From Magnetovibrio sp. (GTDB lineage Bacteria; Pseudomonadota; Alphaproteobacteria; Rhodospirillales_A; JABHCV01), in assembly GCA_002717285.1 (NCBI GenBank), contig PBDF01000007.1, positions 28,751 through 92,750 of the forward strand: 64,000 nucleotides of DNA. The letters are read 5' to 3'. The notes below the pieces were generated by a model. The model did not search any database and was not told the origin of the DNA. It saw only the letters and a list, made by a program, of their open reading frames with translations. Position numbers and translations under genes: made by a program. This document shows positions 1 through 9,111 of this stretch, piece by piece; the first letter of the stretch is position 1, and every line of letters starts with the position of its first letter.

Positions 1-407
1 CAAAACAAACCATTTATTGAGATACCATATAGTCCACCCACTAACATACCATTCAATCGGCATTCTACACTATGTGCTAATCCGAGTTGATGAAGTTCTG
101 TGAAGGCGTTGATTATTTGATCGTTAATCCACGTTCCTGTATCAGCTCTTGGAGTTTCAGCGCACGCGACAATAACTTCGTGAAAATCTGTATTGAAGCT
201 GACTTTGAATTTACCTTTACGAACTGTTTTCTTAAGAGAGTGCGAAATATGAAAACTATTCAAAGGCAAAATGCCACGCATCTTTGGGTCAACCCAGAAT
301 ATTGACGGATCGTTGCGTGAGTGGGACATGGGAAAAATTCCCACTGAATATGCTCTTATTAATAATTCAGGTGTCAGTAATTGATTTTTTGAGCTGACGC
401 CACTCAT
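1..407 (-). CDS. aat: Leucyl/phenylalanyl-tRNA--protein transferase, C-terminus cut off by window edge
   Basis: Aat transfers Leu or Phe from aminoacyl-tRNA to the N-terminus of proteins with basic N-termini, marking them for ClpAP (N-end rule). The minus-strand frame from the ATG at 405-407 stays open to base 1 (about 135 codons). It reads family landmarks: LLIRAYSVGIFPMS near the start, FWVDPKMRGILPL, then TWINDQII and the AHSVECRLNG ... GGLYGIS segment. The start lies 14 bases after the accC stop, so it is very likely the last gene of an accB-accC-aat transcription unit, an arrangement common in alphaproteobacteria. The 3' part is outside the window. Confidence 0.9.
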   Translation of the reverse strand, partial: MSGVSSKNQLLTPELLIRAYSVGIFPMSHSRNDPSIFWVDPKMRGILPLNSFHISHSLKKTVRKGKFKVSFNTDFHEVIVACAETPRADTGTWINDQIINAFTELHQLGLAHSVECRLNGMLVGGLYGISINGLF

Positions 408-421
408 TATTTTTGGCCTGT

Positions 422-1765
422 TTATTCTTTTGTTTTGACAAAGTTTTCGAGCGAGTGGATATCATAGTCACCGTTAATAAAGTCAACTTCTGACATTAAG
501 TTTTGGTGTAAAGGAATTGAGGTATCAATACCGTCAATGACATACTCTGAAAGAGCTCTTCTTAGGCGCATTAAGCATTCATTGCGATTTGTGCCGTGAA
601 CAATTAATTTTGCGATCATGGAGTCATAATTTGGCGGCACATTATATCCAGAGTATAGGCCAGAGTCGACACGAACTCCAAGACCACCGGGTGCATGGTA
701 TACCCCGATATTACCCGGAGAAGGAACAAAGGTCTCTGGATTTTCTGCATTGATTCGGCATTCAATAGCGTGACCAGTAAAACGAATATCTTCCTGGCTA
801 TAACCTAATGGCGCACCTGCAGCAATGCGAATCATATCACGGACAATATCAAGTCCTGTAATCATCTCAGTTATGGGGTGTTCAACTTGCAGACGTGTAT
901 TCATTTCAATAAAATAAAATTCATTATTTTCATATAGAAATTCTATGGTTCCTGCACTGCGATAGTTTATTTTTTTTACAGCTTCAGCTGCAAGATTGCC
1001 AATTTTTTCACGGGTGTCATCATTTAAAGCAGGAGAGGGTGCTTCTTCCAGAATTTTTTGATGGCGACGTTGCAGTGAGCAGTCACGTTCACCCAGATGA
1101 ACAACATTGTTGAAGTTGTCTGCAAGTACCTGAATTTCGATGTGTCGTGGCTTGCCAAGAAATTTCTCTAAATAGACCTCTCCATTACCAAAAGCTGCCG
1201 CAGACTCAACCTGCGCCAATTTTATTGCTTGTGAAAGTTCTTCCGCAGAGTTAGCTACTTTCATGCCTCGACCACCGCCGCCTGCCGTAGCTTTTATTAA
1301 AACTGGATAGCCAATCTCTTCTGCTATTAGAGCTGCTTCATCAAGGCTATCAATTGCACCATCAGAACCTGGAACAACCGGGATACCAGCATCCATTACT
1401 GCTTTTTTTGCAGCAATTTTATCGCCCATAAGAGTGATATGATCGGGTTTGGGCCCAATGAAAGTAAATCCGTGTTCTTCAACCATGTTAGCAAAATTTG
1501 CATTTTCAGACAGGAAACCGTAGCCTGGATGTATGGCATCTGCATTAGAGATGGTGGCTGCCGTTAAGACAGCTGATATATTGAGATAGCTTTCCTGAGC
1601 TGCAGGTGGGCCAATGCAAATACTTTCATCCGCTAAGCGTACATGCATAGCCAATTCATCTGCTGTAGAATGGACAGCCACAGTACGGATGCCCATTTCG
1701 CGACAGGCTCGCTGGATGCGAAGGGCGATTTCTCCACGGTTTGCAATTAGAACTTTTTCGAACAT
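422..1765 (-). CDS. accC: Acetyl-CoA carboxylase, biotin carboxylase subunit
   Basis: AccC carboxylates biotin on AccB using ATP and bicarbonate, the first half-reaction of malonyl-CoA synthesis for fatty acids; cytosolic. The 447-residue length is normal. It has the N-terminal domain starting MFEKVLIANRGEIALRIQ, an ATP-grasp centre with Lys158 and the glycine-rich loop GGGGRGMK (162-169), metal ligands Glu275 and Glu287, the active-site segment MNTRLQVEHP (288-297), and CRINAENP in the C-terminal domain. It lies 15 bases downstream of accB and 14 bases upstream of aat, all minus strand, so the three are probably cotranscribed. No missing catalytic residue was noticed. Confidence 0.98.
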   Translation of the reverse strand: MFEKVLIANRGEIALRIQRACREMGIRTVAVHSTADELAMHVRLADESICIGPPAAQESYLNISAVLTAATISNADAIHPGYGFLSENANFANMVEEHGFTFIGPKPDHITLMGDKIAAKKAVMDAGIPVVPGSDGAIDSLDEAALIAEEIGYPVLIKATAGGGGRGMKVANSAEELSQAIKLAQVESAAAFGNGEVYLEKFLGKPRHIEIQVLADNFNNVVHLGERDCSLQRRHQKILEEAPSPALNDDTREKIGNLAAEAVKKINYRSAGTIEFLYENNEFYFIEMNTRLQVEHPITEMITGLDIVRDMIRIAAGAPLGYSQEDIRFTGHAIECRINAENPETFVPSPGNIGVYHAPGGLGVRVDSGLYSGYNVPPNYDSMIAKLIVHGTNRNECLMRLRRALSEYVIDGIDTSIPLHQNLMSEVDFINGDYDIHSLENFVKTKE

Positions 1766-1780
1766 TTTTGCTCAGTTTTC

Positions 1781-2269
1781 CTATTCAATAATCATTAGTG
1801 GTTCGCCAAATTCAATGGGCGTACCATTTTTGATAAAGATCCTTGTAACTGAACCACTGCGAGTAGCTTTTATGGGGTTATAGACTTTCATTGCCTCTAT
1901 TAAAATTAGTGTGTCTCCCTCAGATATATTATCACCAACCTTGACGAATGGGGGGCTTTCGGGGTCTGGGGAGACATAAGCTGTACCAACCATTGGTGAA
2001 ACGATAACCCCTGGGTGATCAGCATGACTGTCATTGTCAGTAGCTACGGTGACGGGTTCAGCTACAGTTGTTTGGGGCAAAATTTGTGGCATATCTGAAT
2101 GGGCTGATTGAGAGGAGATAGGAATGCTGGTTCCAGCCTTTGCGACACGTAAGTGCCACTCGTCGGTTCCATATTCGATTTCATTTAAACCTGTCTCGTC
2201 AAGTAAATCGGCGAGTTGGCGAACAATATTTGCATCAATCTTGGATTTTTTGGGTTTTTTATTTGCCAT
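1781..2269 (-). CDS. accB: Acetyl-CoA carboxylase, biotin carboxyl carrier protein
   Basis: AccB carries the biotin that shuttles CO2 between AccC and the carboxyltransferase AccAD. The 162 residues show a short N-terminal helical part (about 1-50), an acidic Pro/Thr/Ala linker (about 50-85) and a C-terminal biotinyl domain starting VIVSPMVGTAY. The biotinylation motif is EAMKVYN with the target Lys at about residue 128; EAMKMMN is more usual, so the two residues after Lys are slightly atypical but the Lys and its EAM context are intact. It is immediately upstream of accC and 30 bases downstream of aroQ. Confidence 0.97.
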   Translation of the reverse strand: MANKKPKKSKIDANIVRQLADLLDETGLNEIEYGTDEWHLRVAKAGTSIPISSQSAHSDMPQILPQTTVAEPVTVATDNDSHADHPGVIVSPMVGTAYVSPDPESPPFVKVGDNISEGDTLILIEAMKVYNPIKATRSGSVTRIFIKNGTPIEFGEPLMIIE

Positions 2270-2299
2270 TTTAAAATTACCAGCTGTTTAGTTTCAACC

Positions 2300-2740
2300 T
2301 TATTTATTGAGTATCTTTGCTGCGGCTGCAAGTGCCAATTCATATCCATGTCCACCAAATCCACAAATTGTACCGGTGGCTATTTTTGAAATATATGAGT
2401 GCTGGCGAAATTCTTCCCGCTGGTAAATATTTGATAAATGAACCTCAACCACGGGAAGTTTACAGGATTTTAGTGCATCAAGTAAGGCTACTGAGGTATG
2501 AGAATAGCCACCAGCATTAACAACCAAAAGATCAACATTTTCATGGGCCTGTTGCACCCAATCAACAAGTTGTCCCTCTGTGTTTGACTGGACAAATTCA
2601 ATGTCCAAACCAAGACTCTCGGCACATTTTCGAGACTTGGCTTCAATATCTGTTAGGGTTTCTTTACCATAGATTTCAGGTTCTCGTGTGCCCAGCAAAT
2701 TTAGGTTAGGTCCATTTATTATTAATATTCTTGATGCCAT
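2300..2740 (-). CDS. aroQ: 3-dehydroquinate dehydratase, type II
   Basis: AroQ dehydrates 3-dehydroquinate to 3-dehydroshikimate in the shikimate pathway. The 146-residue protein is a typical small type II enzyme: NGPNLNLLGTREPEIYG (9-25) with catalytic Tyr24 and Arg19, QSNTEGQLVDWV (51-62), VNAGGYSHTSVALLDAL (74-90), and EVHLSNIYQREEFR (99-112) with catalytic His101. It is the first gene of the minus-strand aroQ-accB-accC-aat series and is divergent from thiSG, so its promoter must lie in 2741-2887. The aroQ-accB-accC order is common in proteobacteria. Confidence 0.97.
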   Translation of the reverse strand: MASRILIINGPNLNLLGTREPEIYGKETLTDIEAKSRKCAESLGLDIEFVQSNTEGQLVDWVQQAHENVDLLVVNAGGYSHTSVALLDALKSCKLPVVEVHLSNIYQREEFRQHSYISKIATGTICGFGGHGYELALAAAAKILNK

Positions 2741-2795
2741 TTAATGCCCTTAGAATCGTTGATAATAAAATTAATTTATATTATGTGGCAAAATT

Positions 2796-2830
2796 TTGCT
2801 TAAAAAAACTTTAAAAAAAAATTTAAGCAA
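2796..2830. repeat. Perfect 9-bp inverted repeat in the aroQ/thiSG divergent region
   Basis: Arms TTGCTTAAA (2796-2804) and TTTAAGCAA (2822-2830) are exact reverse complements separated by 17 A-rich bases. The element sits in the only promoter space for the divergent aroQ and thiSG genes. It could be an operator or an RNA hairpin. I saw no TPP riboswitch consensus in the 147-bp spacer. Confidence 0.4.
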
Positions 2831-2887
2831 GCGATAACTGTGATTAACTAATGTAACTGAAATCTACTATTTAAGAACTGGATACCG

Positions 2888-3865
2888 ATGAAGATTACCA
2901 TAAATGGCGAAGTGATGCACTTTGATGCCGTCCTAAATGTTGAGCAGCTTCTTGTTGAAATAGGCTTTGATCAAAATAAGGTTGCAGTCGAGCGTAATCT
3001 CGAAATTGTACCTAAATCGAGCTACACTAGTACTATAATAAAAGAAGGAGATAAATATGAAATTGTTCATTTTATTGGTGGTGGCGCCTCCAATGTTGAC
3101 GACCCTCTAGTTATTGATGGTCGTAAACTGGCCTCACGTTTGATTATTGGCACCGGTAAATATGAAAGTTACGATCAAAATCGCCTAGCACTTGAGGCTT
3201 CAGGAGCAGAGATGGTCACGGTTGCAGTCAGAAGGGTTAATCTTACAAATTCGAATGAGCCTATGTTAATTGATTACATTGACCCTAAGAAATACATATA
3301 CCTGCCCAACACAGCGGGTTGTTTTACAAAAGAAGATGCGCTTCGAACCCTGCGTTTAGCTCGTGAGGCAGGAGGTTGGACACTAGTTAAGCTTGAGGTT
3401 CTTGGTGATGAGAGAAGCCTTTATCCACGAATGATTCAAACCCTTGAAGCCGCAGAGGCACTAATAGATGACGGATTTAAAGTTATGGTTTATTGCTCTG
3501 ATGATCCTATGCTTTGTAAGGAACTCGAGGATATGGGCTGTGTTGCCATAATGCCACTTGGTGCGCCTATTGGCTCAGGACTTGGGATCCAAAATCCAGT
3601 AAATATTCGTATGATTGTTGAACAATCTCAGGTGCCTGTAATAGTCGATGCAGGTGTTGGAACAGCGACGGACGCAGCCTTTGCTATGGAGCTTGGCTGT
3701 GACGGTGTTTTAATGAATACTGCCATCGCTAGTGCGAAAAACCCAATTTTAATGGCTAGGGCTATGAAACACGCTGTGATTGCTGGTCGTGATGCTTATC
3801 TTTCCGGTCGTATGCCGAAAAAAAAGTACGCCGATCCCTCATCTCCTTTGGCAGGACTGATATAA
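2888..3865 (+). CDS. thiG: Fused sulfur carrier ThiS - thiazole synthase ThiG
   Basis: ThiG builds the thiazole phosphate of thiamin from DXP, dehydroglycine and sulfur delivered as ThiS thiocarboxylate. Here both partners are one 325-residue chain. Residues 1-66 are a ThiS-like beta-grasp domain, starting MKITINGEV and ending in the Gly-Gly-Gly (64-66) that is normally the free C-terminus. ThiG follows: [20 protein letters not shown], with Schiff-base Lys168 in [10 protein letters not shown] and the phosphate-binding [17 protein letters not shown] part late in the chain. No stop separates the domains. Free ThiS must expose its Gly-Gly end for adenylation, so an internal GGG implies processing or a different delivery route. 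No other thi gene is in the window. Confidence 0.93.
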   Translation: MKITINGEVMHFDAVLNVEQLLVEIGFDQNKVAVERNLEIVPKSSYTSTIIKEGDKYEIVHFIGGGASNVDDPLVIDGRKLASRLIIGTGKYESYDQNRLALEASGAEMVTVAVRRVNLTNSNEPMLIDYIDPKKYIYLPNTAGCFTKEDALRTLRLAREAGGWTLVKLEVLGDERSLYPRMIQTLEAAEALIDDGFKVMVYCSDDPMLCKELEDMGCVAIMPLGAPIGSGLGIQNPVNIRMIVEQSQVPVIVDAGVGTATDAAFAMELGCDGVLMNTAIASAKNPILMARAMKHAVIAGRDAYLSGRMPKKKYADPSSPLAGLI

Positions 3866-3881
3866 TAATTGCTTACGTTTG

Positions 3882-5270
3882 CTATTTGTCCTTGGGTTTC
3901 TGCATAAAAGCAGGTACGTGATCCGAGTCACCAAATTTTACGAAGTCATCATTATCGTTTTGCTGTGTCGAGATAATTGTTTCATGCTGAGACTGCTCTG
4001 TTCTAGACTTAAAACCTTTTTTACCCAAAAGTTCTTTTTTACGAAAGCGATTTCGGCCACGTCCTCGTTTCCTCTCGCCGATACTTGGTTTTTTTGACTG
4101 TGTCGTGTTTTTTGAGTTAGTCTCCTTTGGTGCCATAATTAAGGGGATCTGTTTGCCTATCAATCTTGCGATTGCTTCAATGTATTTTTGGTCCTCGGGA
4201 ACGGCAATAGTGTATGCGTAGCCTTCAATACCAGCTCGTCCAGTTCTTCCTATTCGATGAACATAATCTTCAGCATGGCTTGGCACATCGAAATTGAAAA
4301 CATGGCTCAGGGCAGGTATGTCCAGTCCTCGTGCGGCAACGTCACTACAGATCATGAAGGTAAATTCATTGTTTTTGAAACGTGCTAGCATTTCCATTCG
4401 GGCAGGTTGCGTCATGTCTCCGTGTAACTGACCAACTGAATAGCCGTGCTTTTTCATTGAACGGTAAAGGGTACCTATATCACGCTTGCGGTTGCAGAAT
4501 ATAAGCGCATCCTTTACATCTTCATTTGCTATTATTTTTCGAAGGGCAATTCTTTTTTCTTTCTGACCTCCACCCGGGCGTTTTCCATCATCGTGGGAGA
4601 CCATAACTAGACCTTGGGTGATAGTTTCAGCACTAGTAGCTGGAGGCGCAACTGTGATTTCTTTAGGATTCATAAGAAATTTGTCAGCAAGCTTTTTAAT
4701 CTCAGGTGCTAGTGTGGCTGAGAAAAATAGTGTTTGACGCATTGGTGAAATTAAAGAAACAATTTTCTCTACTTCTGGAATGAAGCCCATGTCGAGCATG
4801 CGATCTGCTTCATCAATTACAAGGGTTCTAATATCTGTCATAAGAAGACGTCCACGTTCGAACAGATCAAGTAAGCGTCCCGGTGTCGCAATGAGCACAT
4901 CAGGACCACGATCAATAACTTTCATTTGTTCATTCATGGATGAGCCACCAATTAGAAGTGCTTTAGATAATTTGTGATATTTGCCGTATGTATCAAAATT
5001 CTCTGCGACCTGGGCTGCAAGTTCACGAGTTGGTTCAAGTATAAGAGAGCGTGGCATTCTTGCCTTAGCTCGGCCTGAGGCAAGAATATCGATCATTGGT
5101 AAGGTGAAGCTTGCTGTTTTGCCTGTACCAGTTTGGGCACAACCAAGAATATCTCGGCCCATTAGCACAATAGGTATGGCTTTTTTTTGAATAGGCGTGG
5201 GTGTGTTGTAACCAGCGTCTTCGACTGCTTTAAGGACACTGTCACCAAGTCCAAGTTCTGAAAAATTCAT
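3882..5270 (-). CDS. DEAD-box RNA helicase, RhlE-like
   Basis: ATP-dependent RNA helicase, likely acting in ribosome assembly or RNA turnover. All core motifs are present in 462 residues: Q motif (TPTPIQKKAIP), motif I AQTGTGKT (45-52), PTRELAAQ (80-87), TPGR (129-132), DEAD (153-156), SAT (184-186), IFCNRK, RGLDIP and HRIGRTGRAG. After about residue 370 comes a basic, low-complexity tail (KRGRGRNRFRKK), typical of RhlE/DbpA-type proteins, which probably binds RNA. It converges on thiSG with 16 bases between the two stops. The exact subfamily is not certain. Confidence 0.95.
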   Translation of the reverse strand: MNFSELGLGDSVLKAVEDAGYNTPTPIQKKAIPIVLMGRDILGCAQTGTGKTASFTLPMIDILASGRAKARMPRSLILEPTRELAAQVAENFDTYGKYHKLSKALLIGGSSMNEQMKVIDRGPDVLIATPGRLLDLFERGRLLMTDIRTLVIDEADRMLDMGFIPEVEKIVSLISPMRQTLFFSATLAPEIKKLADKFLMNPKEITVAPPATSAETITQGLVMVSHDDGKRPGGGQKEKRIALRKIIANEDVKDALIFCNRKRDIGTLYRSMKKHGYSVGQLHGDMTQPARMEMLARFKNNEFTFMICSDVAARGLDIPALSHVFNFDVPSHAEDYVHRIGRTGRAGIEGYAYTIAVPEDQKYIEAIARLIGKQIPLIMAPKETNSKNTTQSKKPSIGERKRGRGRNRFRKKELLGKKGFKSRTEQSQHETIISTQQNDNDDFVKFGDSDHVPAFMQKPKDK

Positions 5271-5727
5271 ATGTTTGGTACCGGCAAATCATCATGTATG
5301 TTTGCCATTTTTTTTCCCGTTATTTAGTTGAGAAAGAAAGATCTTAGGCATTAAGAGATTTAAGTCAATGATCGTAGTTGATTTACGAATGTTTTTCGTC
5401 GTTTTGTTCAAGTAAATACTGATTGGAGCCGTGCTTTTTTGGTTCTAAAAAAGTTGTCTTAGTAATATTTTAGATGAAAAGTTATCATTTTTGTTAATGG
5501 GGCCAAACTGCTTATTTTGTTCGATTATTTTATTGAGGAAATTCTTTATTTGTGGTCCCCAAACACATCAATTTACTGGCAAAAACTAAAAAAGTCACAA
5601 GTTAAAACAAAAAGGGCGTTTATTTTGTTGGTTTTTTTGAATGACAATAGATTCTATGATAAGAAGTGTGCAAGTTTAACCGATCATAGACAATCTAGCT
5701 CTAAAAAGTTTTATAGGTGATGATTTA
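5271..5727. other. Gene-free 457-bp spacer, divergent promoter region
   Basis: Very AT-rich DNA between the helicase start (minus) and the carbonic-anhydrase-like start (plus). It must hold both promoters. The only open frame on the plus strand has no recognisable composition or motif and I do not call it. No tRNA or strong hairpin was seen. Confidence 0.5.
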
Positions 5728-6252
5728 ATGACTGGTGTTATCCTGTCTTATAAAAATAAAGTACCAACAATTTCTGATAGTGCTTTTATTGCGCCAAGTG
5801 CGACAATAATTGGGGACGTCGTGGTTGGTTCTGAAAGTGGCATATGGTTCAACTGTGTGCTCCGTGGTGATGTAAACAAAATTGTTATTGGTGAGCGAAC
5901 CAACATTCAGGATGGATCAGTGGTGCATGTTTCCGGTATTGGAAATGGAACACATATTGGCAACAATGTAACTATTGGACATATGGCTCTTGTTCACGCT
6001 TGCTCTCTTCAAGATGGATGTTTTATTGGCATGAATGCTACTGTGATGGATGATTGTATTGTTGAAACTGGTGCTATGGTTGCTGCAGGTGCCCTAGTCG
6101 CACCCGGTAGGCGGGTGTTGGCTGGTCAAGTATGGGGGGGGACACCAGCGCGCTATCTCAGGGACATTCGTGAGTCTGACATTGAAATGTTTAATTATAC
6201 AGTACCGAGGTATGTCGAGTTAGCACAGCAATATCGAAAAGAACTACATTAA
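5728..6252 (+). CDS. Gamma-class carbonic anhydrase-like hexapeptide protein
   Basis: Left-handed beta-helix protein of the YrdA/PaaY/CaiE group, related to gamma carbonic anhydrases. The 174 residues are built of hexapeptide repeats ([LIV]-G-x4) from about residue 20 to 140. The three metal-binding histidines are at the expected places: His67 (VVHVSG), His85 (IGHMA) and His90 (LVHAC), preceded by RGDVNKIVIGERTNIQDG. A C-terminal helix follows (about 150-174). Zn/Fe-dependent CO2 hydration is possible, but many family members have unproven activity. It stands alone between two long spacers. Confidence 0.9.
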   Translation: MTGVILSYKNKVPTISDSAFIAPSATIIGDVVVGSESGIWFNCVLRGDVNKIVIGERTNIQDGSVVHVSGIGNGTHIGNNVTIGHMALVHACSLQDGCFIGMNATVMDDCIVETGAMVAAGALVAPGRRVLAGQVWGGTPARYLRDIRESDIEMFNYTVPRYVELAQQYRKELH

Positions 6253-6539
6253 TAAATACGCTTACTTGGTAACGAGGATTGGAACACTTTTCAGAGGATA
6301 AAAAAAATATAGAATTTGTTCATAGAGTTTAATTTAGTTGCCCACAAGCAAATTAAGTCTAGTTTAAGACATTCAACTGCAAATTTTGATTAAAAAAGTT
6401 ATGAAAATTTCGCTTAATATGGCATGTTTAATATGTATGTTGTTGAAAGTTGCTAAATTACTGGTAGTAATGACAGTTAGGATATAATCCTCTGCTTTAA
6501 CACAGGTCTAGTAACCCAAATTAAAATGTAAGGTCATTT

Positions 6540-7742
6540 GTGGGTGCAAAATATTTTACTATGGCCAAAGAACTAGGGTTTTTGATGAGCAAATTAAATA
6601 GTCGTTCTATAATTTTCTTAGCTTTAGCTGATAGGTTTGGTGGTTTTTTTCACCATATAACTATGGGGGGGCTTTTAATTGCTATCATTAGTTTGACAGC
6701 ATGCTCTTCTGTTCCAAATACCATTAATCCTGCTGAATGGTACAAAAATACTGTTAATCTTATTGCTGGCGAAGATGTTCAGAAGACAGAGAGTGGTTCT
6801 CAAACTGACAAAAATAAGATTTATGAGCGCGGAACACAAACAAACAAGGCCAAAACTATTCTTAGTAGAAAAAGTGCAATGCCAAAGCTTTCTTCTGTTC
6901 CTAAACGTCCTAAAAAGCCTCTTGCTCAGGGTCTTGTCTCTGATCAAAGAAAGCGCAAATATGCAGAGCCAATTGCTCGTCAAGGGGAGGTTTCGCAAAT
7001 GATGGCCCAACAGACCCCACGTCCATCAATTAATCAACAACAAACCCCTGTCAAAATTGAAACACAAAAAGCGCCACCAGCAATGCCTGCTTCGCCGGTC
7101 ACCTCAGAACCAATGGTGCAGCCAAAAAAAGTGGATCCTACTTCGACTTATTCTTCAATTAAGCCCAAAAAATTTAGTTTGACACCACAAGAGCCCTCGG
7201 CTCCTCCAATGCGGCCCAACCCCTTAAATTCGATTGTGGATGATCCATTTACAACCGTCGTTGTATCTGCTGACGGTGTAAATTTGAAAAGCACAAGTGC
7301 TGTTTCCACATCACCTGCCCGAGTCCAAAATTTAGACGATAGCTCACCAAATCTTGCATCTGGCTCTCAACAATCTCCGCAAATAAGCGGGACAAAAGTT
7401 GCCACAATACTCTTTAAAACAGGCTCTTCAGTTTTAAATGAAGGCGACCGTAAAATTATTGGGCAAGTTGTCAAGTTGCACATACAACAAGGTGGCACAA
7501 TAACTATAGTTGGCCATGCTTCAAGTCGTACACGTAATTTAGATCCTGTGACCCATAAAATGGTAAATTATGGTGTGTCTGTTGATCGCGCAAATCGAAT
7601 AGCTAGTGAACTAAAAAAAATGGGACTAGCACCTGAGTCAATTTTTGTTGATGCTCGTTCAGATAGCATGCCTCTTTACTACGAGATAATGCCTTCTGGA
7701 GAAGCCGGGAATCGTCGCGCAGAAATTTATTTCAATAACTGA
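6540..7742 (+). CDS. OmpA/MotB-domain cell-envelope lipoprotein
   Basis: Likely an outer-membrane or periplasmic peptidoglycan-binding protein. The C-terminal part (about 285-400) is an OmpA-like domain: TILFKTGSSVLNEGDRKII, IVGHASSRT, then SVDRANRIASELKKMG and a closing GNRRAEIYFNN. The middle (about 60-280) is Pro/Gln/Lys-rich and probably disordered. A hydrophobic segment ending in a lipobox (SLTAC, Cys55) points to a lipoprotein. The start is unsure: GTG at 6540 has an AAGG about 6 bases upstream; ATGs at 6561 and 6585 are in frame. It is upstream of alaC but separated by a dyad and 133 bp. Confidence 0.85.
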   Translation: MGAKYFTMAKELGFLMSKLNSRSIIFLALADRFGGFFHHITMGGLLIAIISLTACSSVPNTINPAEWYKNTVNLIAGEDVQKTESGSQTDKNKIYERGTQTNKAKTILSRKSAMPKLSSVPKRPKKPLAQGLVSDQRKRKYAEPIARQGEVSQMMAQQTPRPSINQQQTPVKIETQKAPPAMPASPVTSEPMVQPKKVDPTSTYSSIKPKKFSLTPQEPSAPPMRPNPLNSIVDDPFTTVVVSADGVNLKSTSAVSTSPARVQNLDDSSPNLASGSQQSPQISGTKVATILFKTGSSVLNEGDRKIIGQVVKLHIQQGGTITIVGHASSRTRNLDPVTHKMVNYGVSVDRANRIASELKKMGLAPESIFVDARSDSMPLYYEIMPSGEAGNRRAEIYFNN

Positions 7743-7748
7743 TCCTTA

Positions 7749-7796
7749 CGAAAGTTTGGTAATGGTAGTGAGGGTTGATTTACAGGAAAACTTTCG
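7749..7796. repeat. Perfect 9-bp inverted repeat after the OmpA-like gene
   Basis: CGAAAGTTT (7749-7757) and AAACTTTCG (7788-7796) are exact complements with a 30-base loop, starting 7 bases after the stop. No T-run follows, so intrinsic termination is unproven; it may protect the mRNA end or act as a site upstream of alaC. Confidence 0.3.
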
Positions 7797-7875
7797 GTCT
7801 ACCTAGTAAAACAATGAGTAAAGAATTCTGTTACCAAGCATAAATAAAAGATAAGACGACGGATTTAACTATTTT

Positions 7876-9090
7876 ATGGAACAGGAATTTTATCGGGTTA
7901 AGCGGTTGCCACCCTATGTGTTTGCTGAGGTAAATGCAATGAAAGCCTCTGCTCGAGCTGCAGGAGAGGATATTATCGATTTTGGCATGGGTAATCCTGA
8001 CCAACCGACGCCACAGCATATTGTTGAAAAACTCTGCGAAGCTGTTAAGGATCCCCGCACCCATCGCTACTCAAATTCTCGAGGTATAACAGGACTTCGA
8101 AAAGCTGTTACTTCATACTATGACCGACGTTTTGGTGTTCAAATTGATCCGGATACTGAAACTATTGTTACCCTTGGTTCAAAAGAAGGCCTGGCAAATT
8201 TAGCCTCAGCAATTACCTCTCCGGGCGACGTAATACTAGTGCCCAACCCAAGCTACCCGATTCATCCCTTTGGATTCATAATTGCAGGAGCAGCTGTTAA
8301 AAATATTCCTGTTACACCAGATATCACCTTTTTAGAGGCTCTGGAACAAGCAATTGCCTATAGTGTTCCAAAGCCAACCGCACTCGTTCTGAATTTTCCA
8401 AATAACCCAACGGCAGAATTGGCAGATCTTGAATTTTATGGCCAGGTAGTTGACTTTTGCCGCCATCATAAAATTTGGATTTTGTCGGATCTAGCATATG
8501 CTGAGGTCTATTTTGATAATAAGCCTCCCCCCTCAATATTACAGATACCAGGGGCCCGCGATATAGCCGTAGAATTTACCTCAATGAGTAAAACATATAA
8601 TATGCCTGGCTGGCGTATTGGTTTTGCTAGTGGCAATAAGACATTAATTGCTGCATTGGCAAGGATCAAATCTTATCTTGATTATGGAGCTTTTACACCG
8701 GTTCAGGTTGCTGCCACAGCAGCATTAAATGGACCGCAGGATTGCGTAGATGATATGCGTATGCTCTACAAAGAGCGTCGTGATGTTTTAATTAATGGCC
8801 TTGCGGCTGCTGGATGGAAAATTCCATCGCCACCTGCCACAATGTTTGCTTGGTCGCCAATTCCCTCAGTCTTTAAACATTTGGGATCAATGGAATTCTC
8901 AAAAAAATTGTTGAGTGAAGCAAAAGTAGCAGTCGCACCGGGTATAGGATTTGGCGAGCATGGTGATCAACACGTAAGAATTGGTTTTGTTGAGAACCTA
9001 CATCGTACTCGTCAAGCTATTAGAAATATTAAATCCTTTTTTTTAACCCATGAAGCTAAGGGGGAGAAAGAGCGTGCCTCCACACTTTAG
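7876..9090 (+). CDS. alaC: Alanine transaminase, AlaC type (PLP class I aminotransferase)
   Basis: PLP enzyme making alanine from pyruvate and glutamate; close relatives are annotated LL-diaminopimelate aminotransferase. The N-terminus (RVKRLPPYVFAEVNAMK, GEDIIDFGMGNPD) and the long match to the E. coli AlaC pattern as I remember it support AlaC. PLP residues: NFPNNPT (173-179), Asp205 in SDLAYA, Schiff-base Lys239 in SMSKTYNMPGWR. 404 residues is normal. It begins the plus-strand run alaC-hom-glpX-recJ with a 21-bp gap to hom, an order found widely in alphaproteobacteria. Confidence 0.93.
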   Translation: MEQEFYRVKRLPPYVFAEVNAMKASARAAGEDIIDFGMGNPDQPTPQHIVEKLCEAVKDPRTHRYSNSRGITGLRKAVTSYYDRRFGVQIDPDTETIVTLGSKEGLANLASAITSPGDVILVPNPSYPIHPFGFIIAGAAVKNIPVTPDITFLEALEQAIAYSVPKPTALVLNFPNNPTAELADLEFYGQVVDFCRHHKIWILSDLAYAEVYFDNKPPPSILQIPGARDIAVEFTSMSKTYNMPGWRIGFASGNKTLIAALARIKSYLDYGAFTPVQVAATAALNGPQDCVDDMRMLYKERRDVLINGLAAAGWKIPSPPATMFAWSPIPSVFKHLGSMEFSKKLLSEAKVAVAPGIGFGEHGDQHVRIGFVENLHRTRQAIRNIKSFFLTHEAKGEKERASTL

Positions 9091-9111
9091 TGTCACTTTG
9101 GACCCAATTTA

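Noticed and set aside
2741..2887. TPP riboswitch before thiSG
   Set aside because: The spacer lacks the conserved TPP aptamer segments.
5517..5720. Open frame of 67 codons upstream of the carbonic-anhydrase-like gene
   Set aside because: Composition and lack of any motif or ribosome-binding site fit a chance frame in AT-rich DNA.
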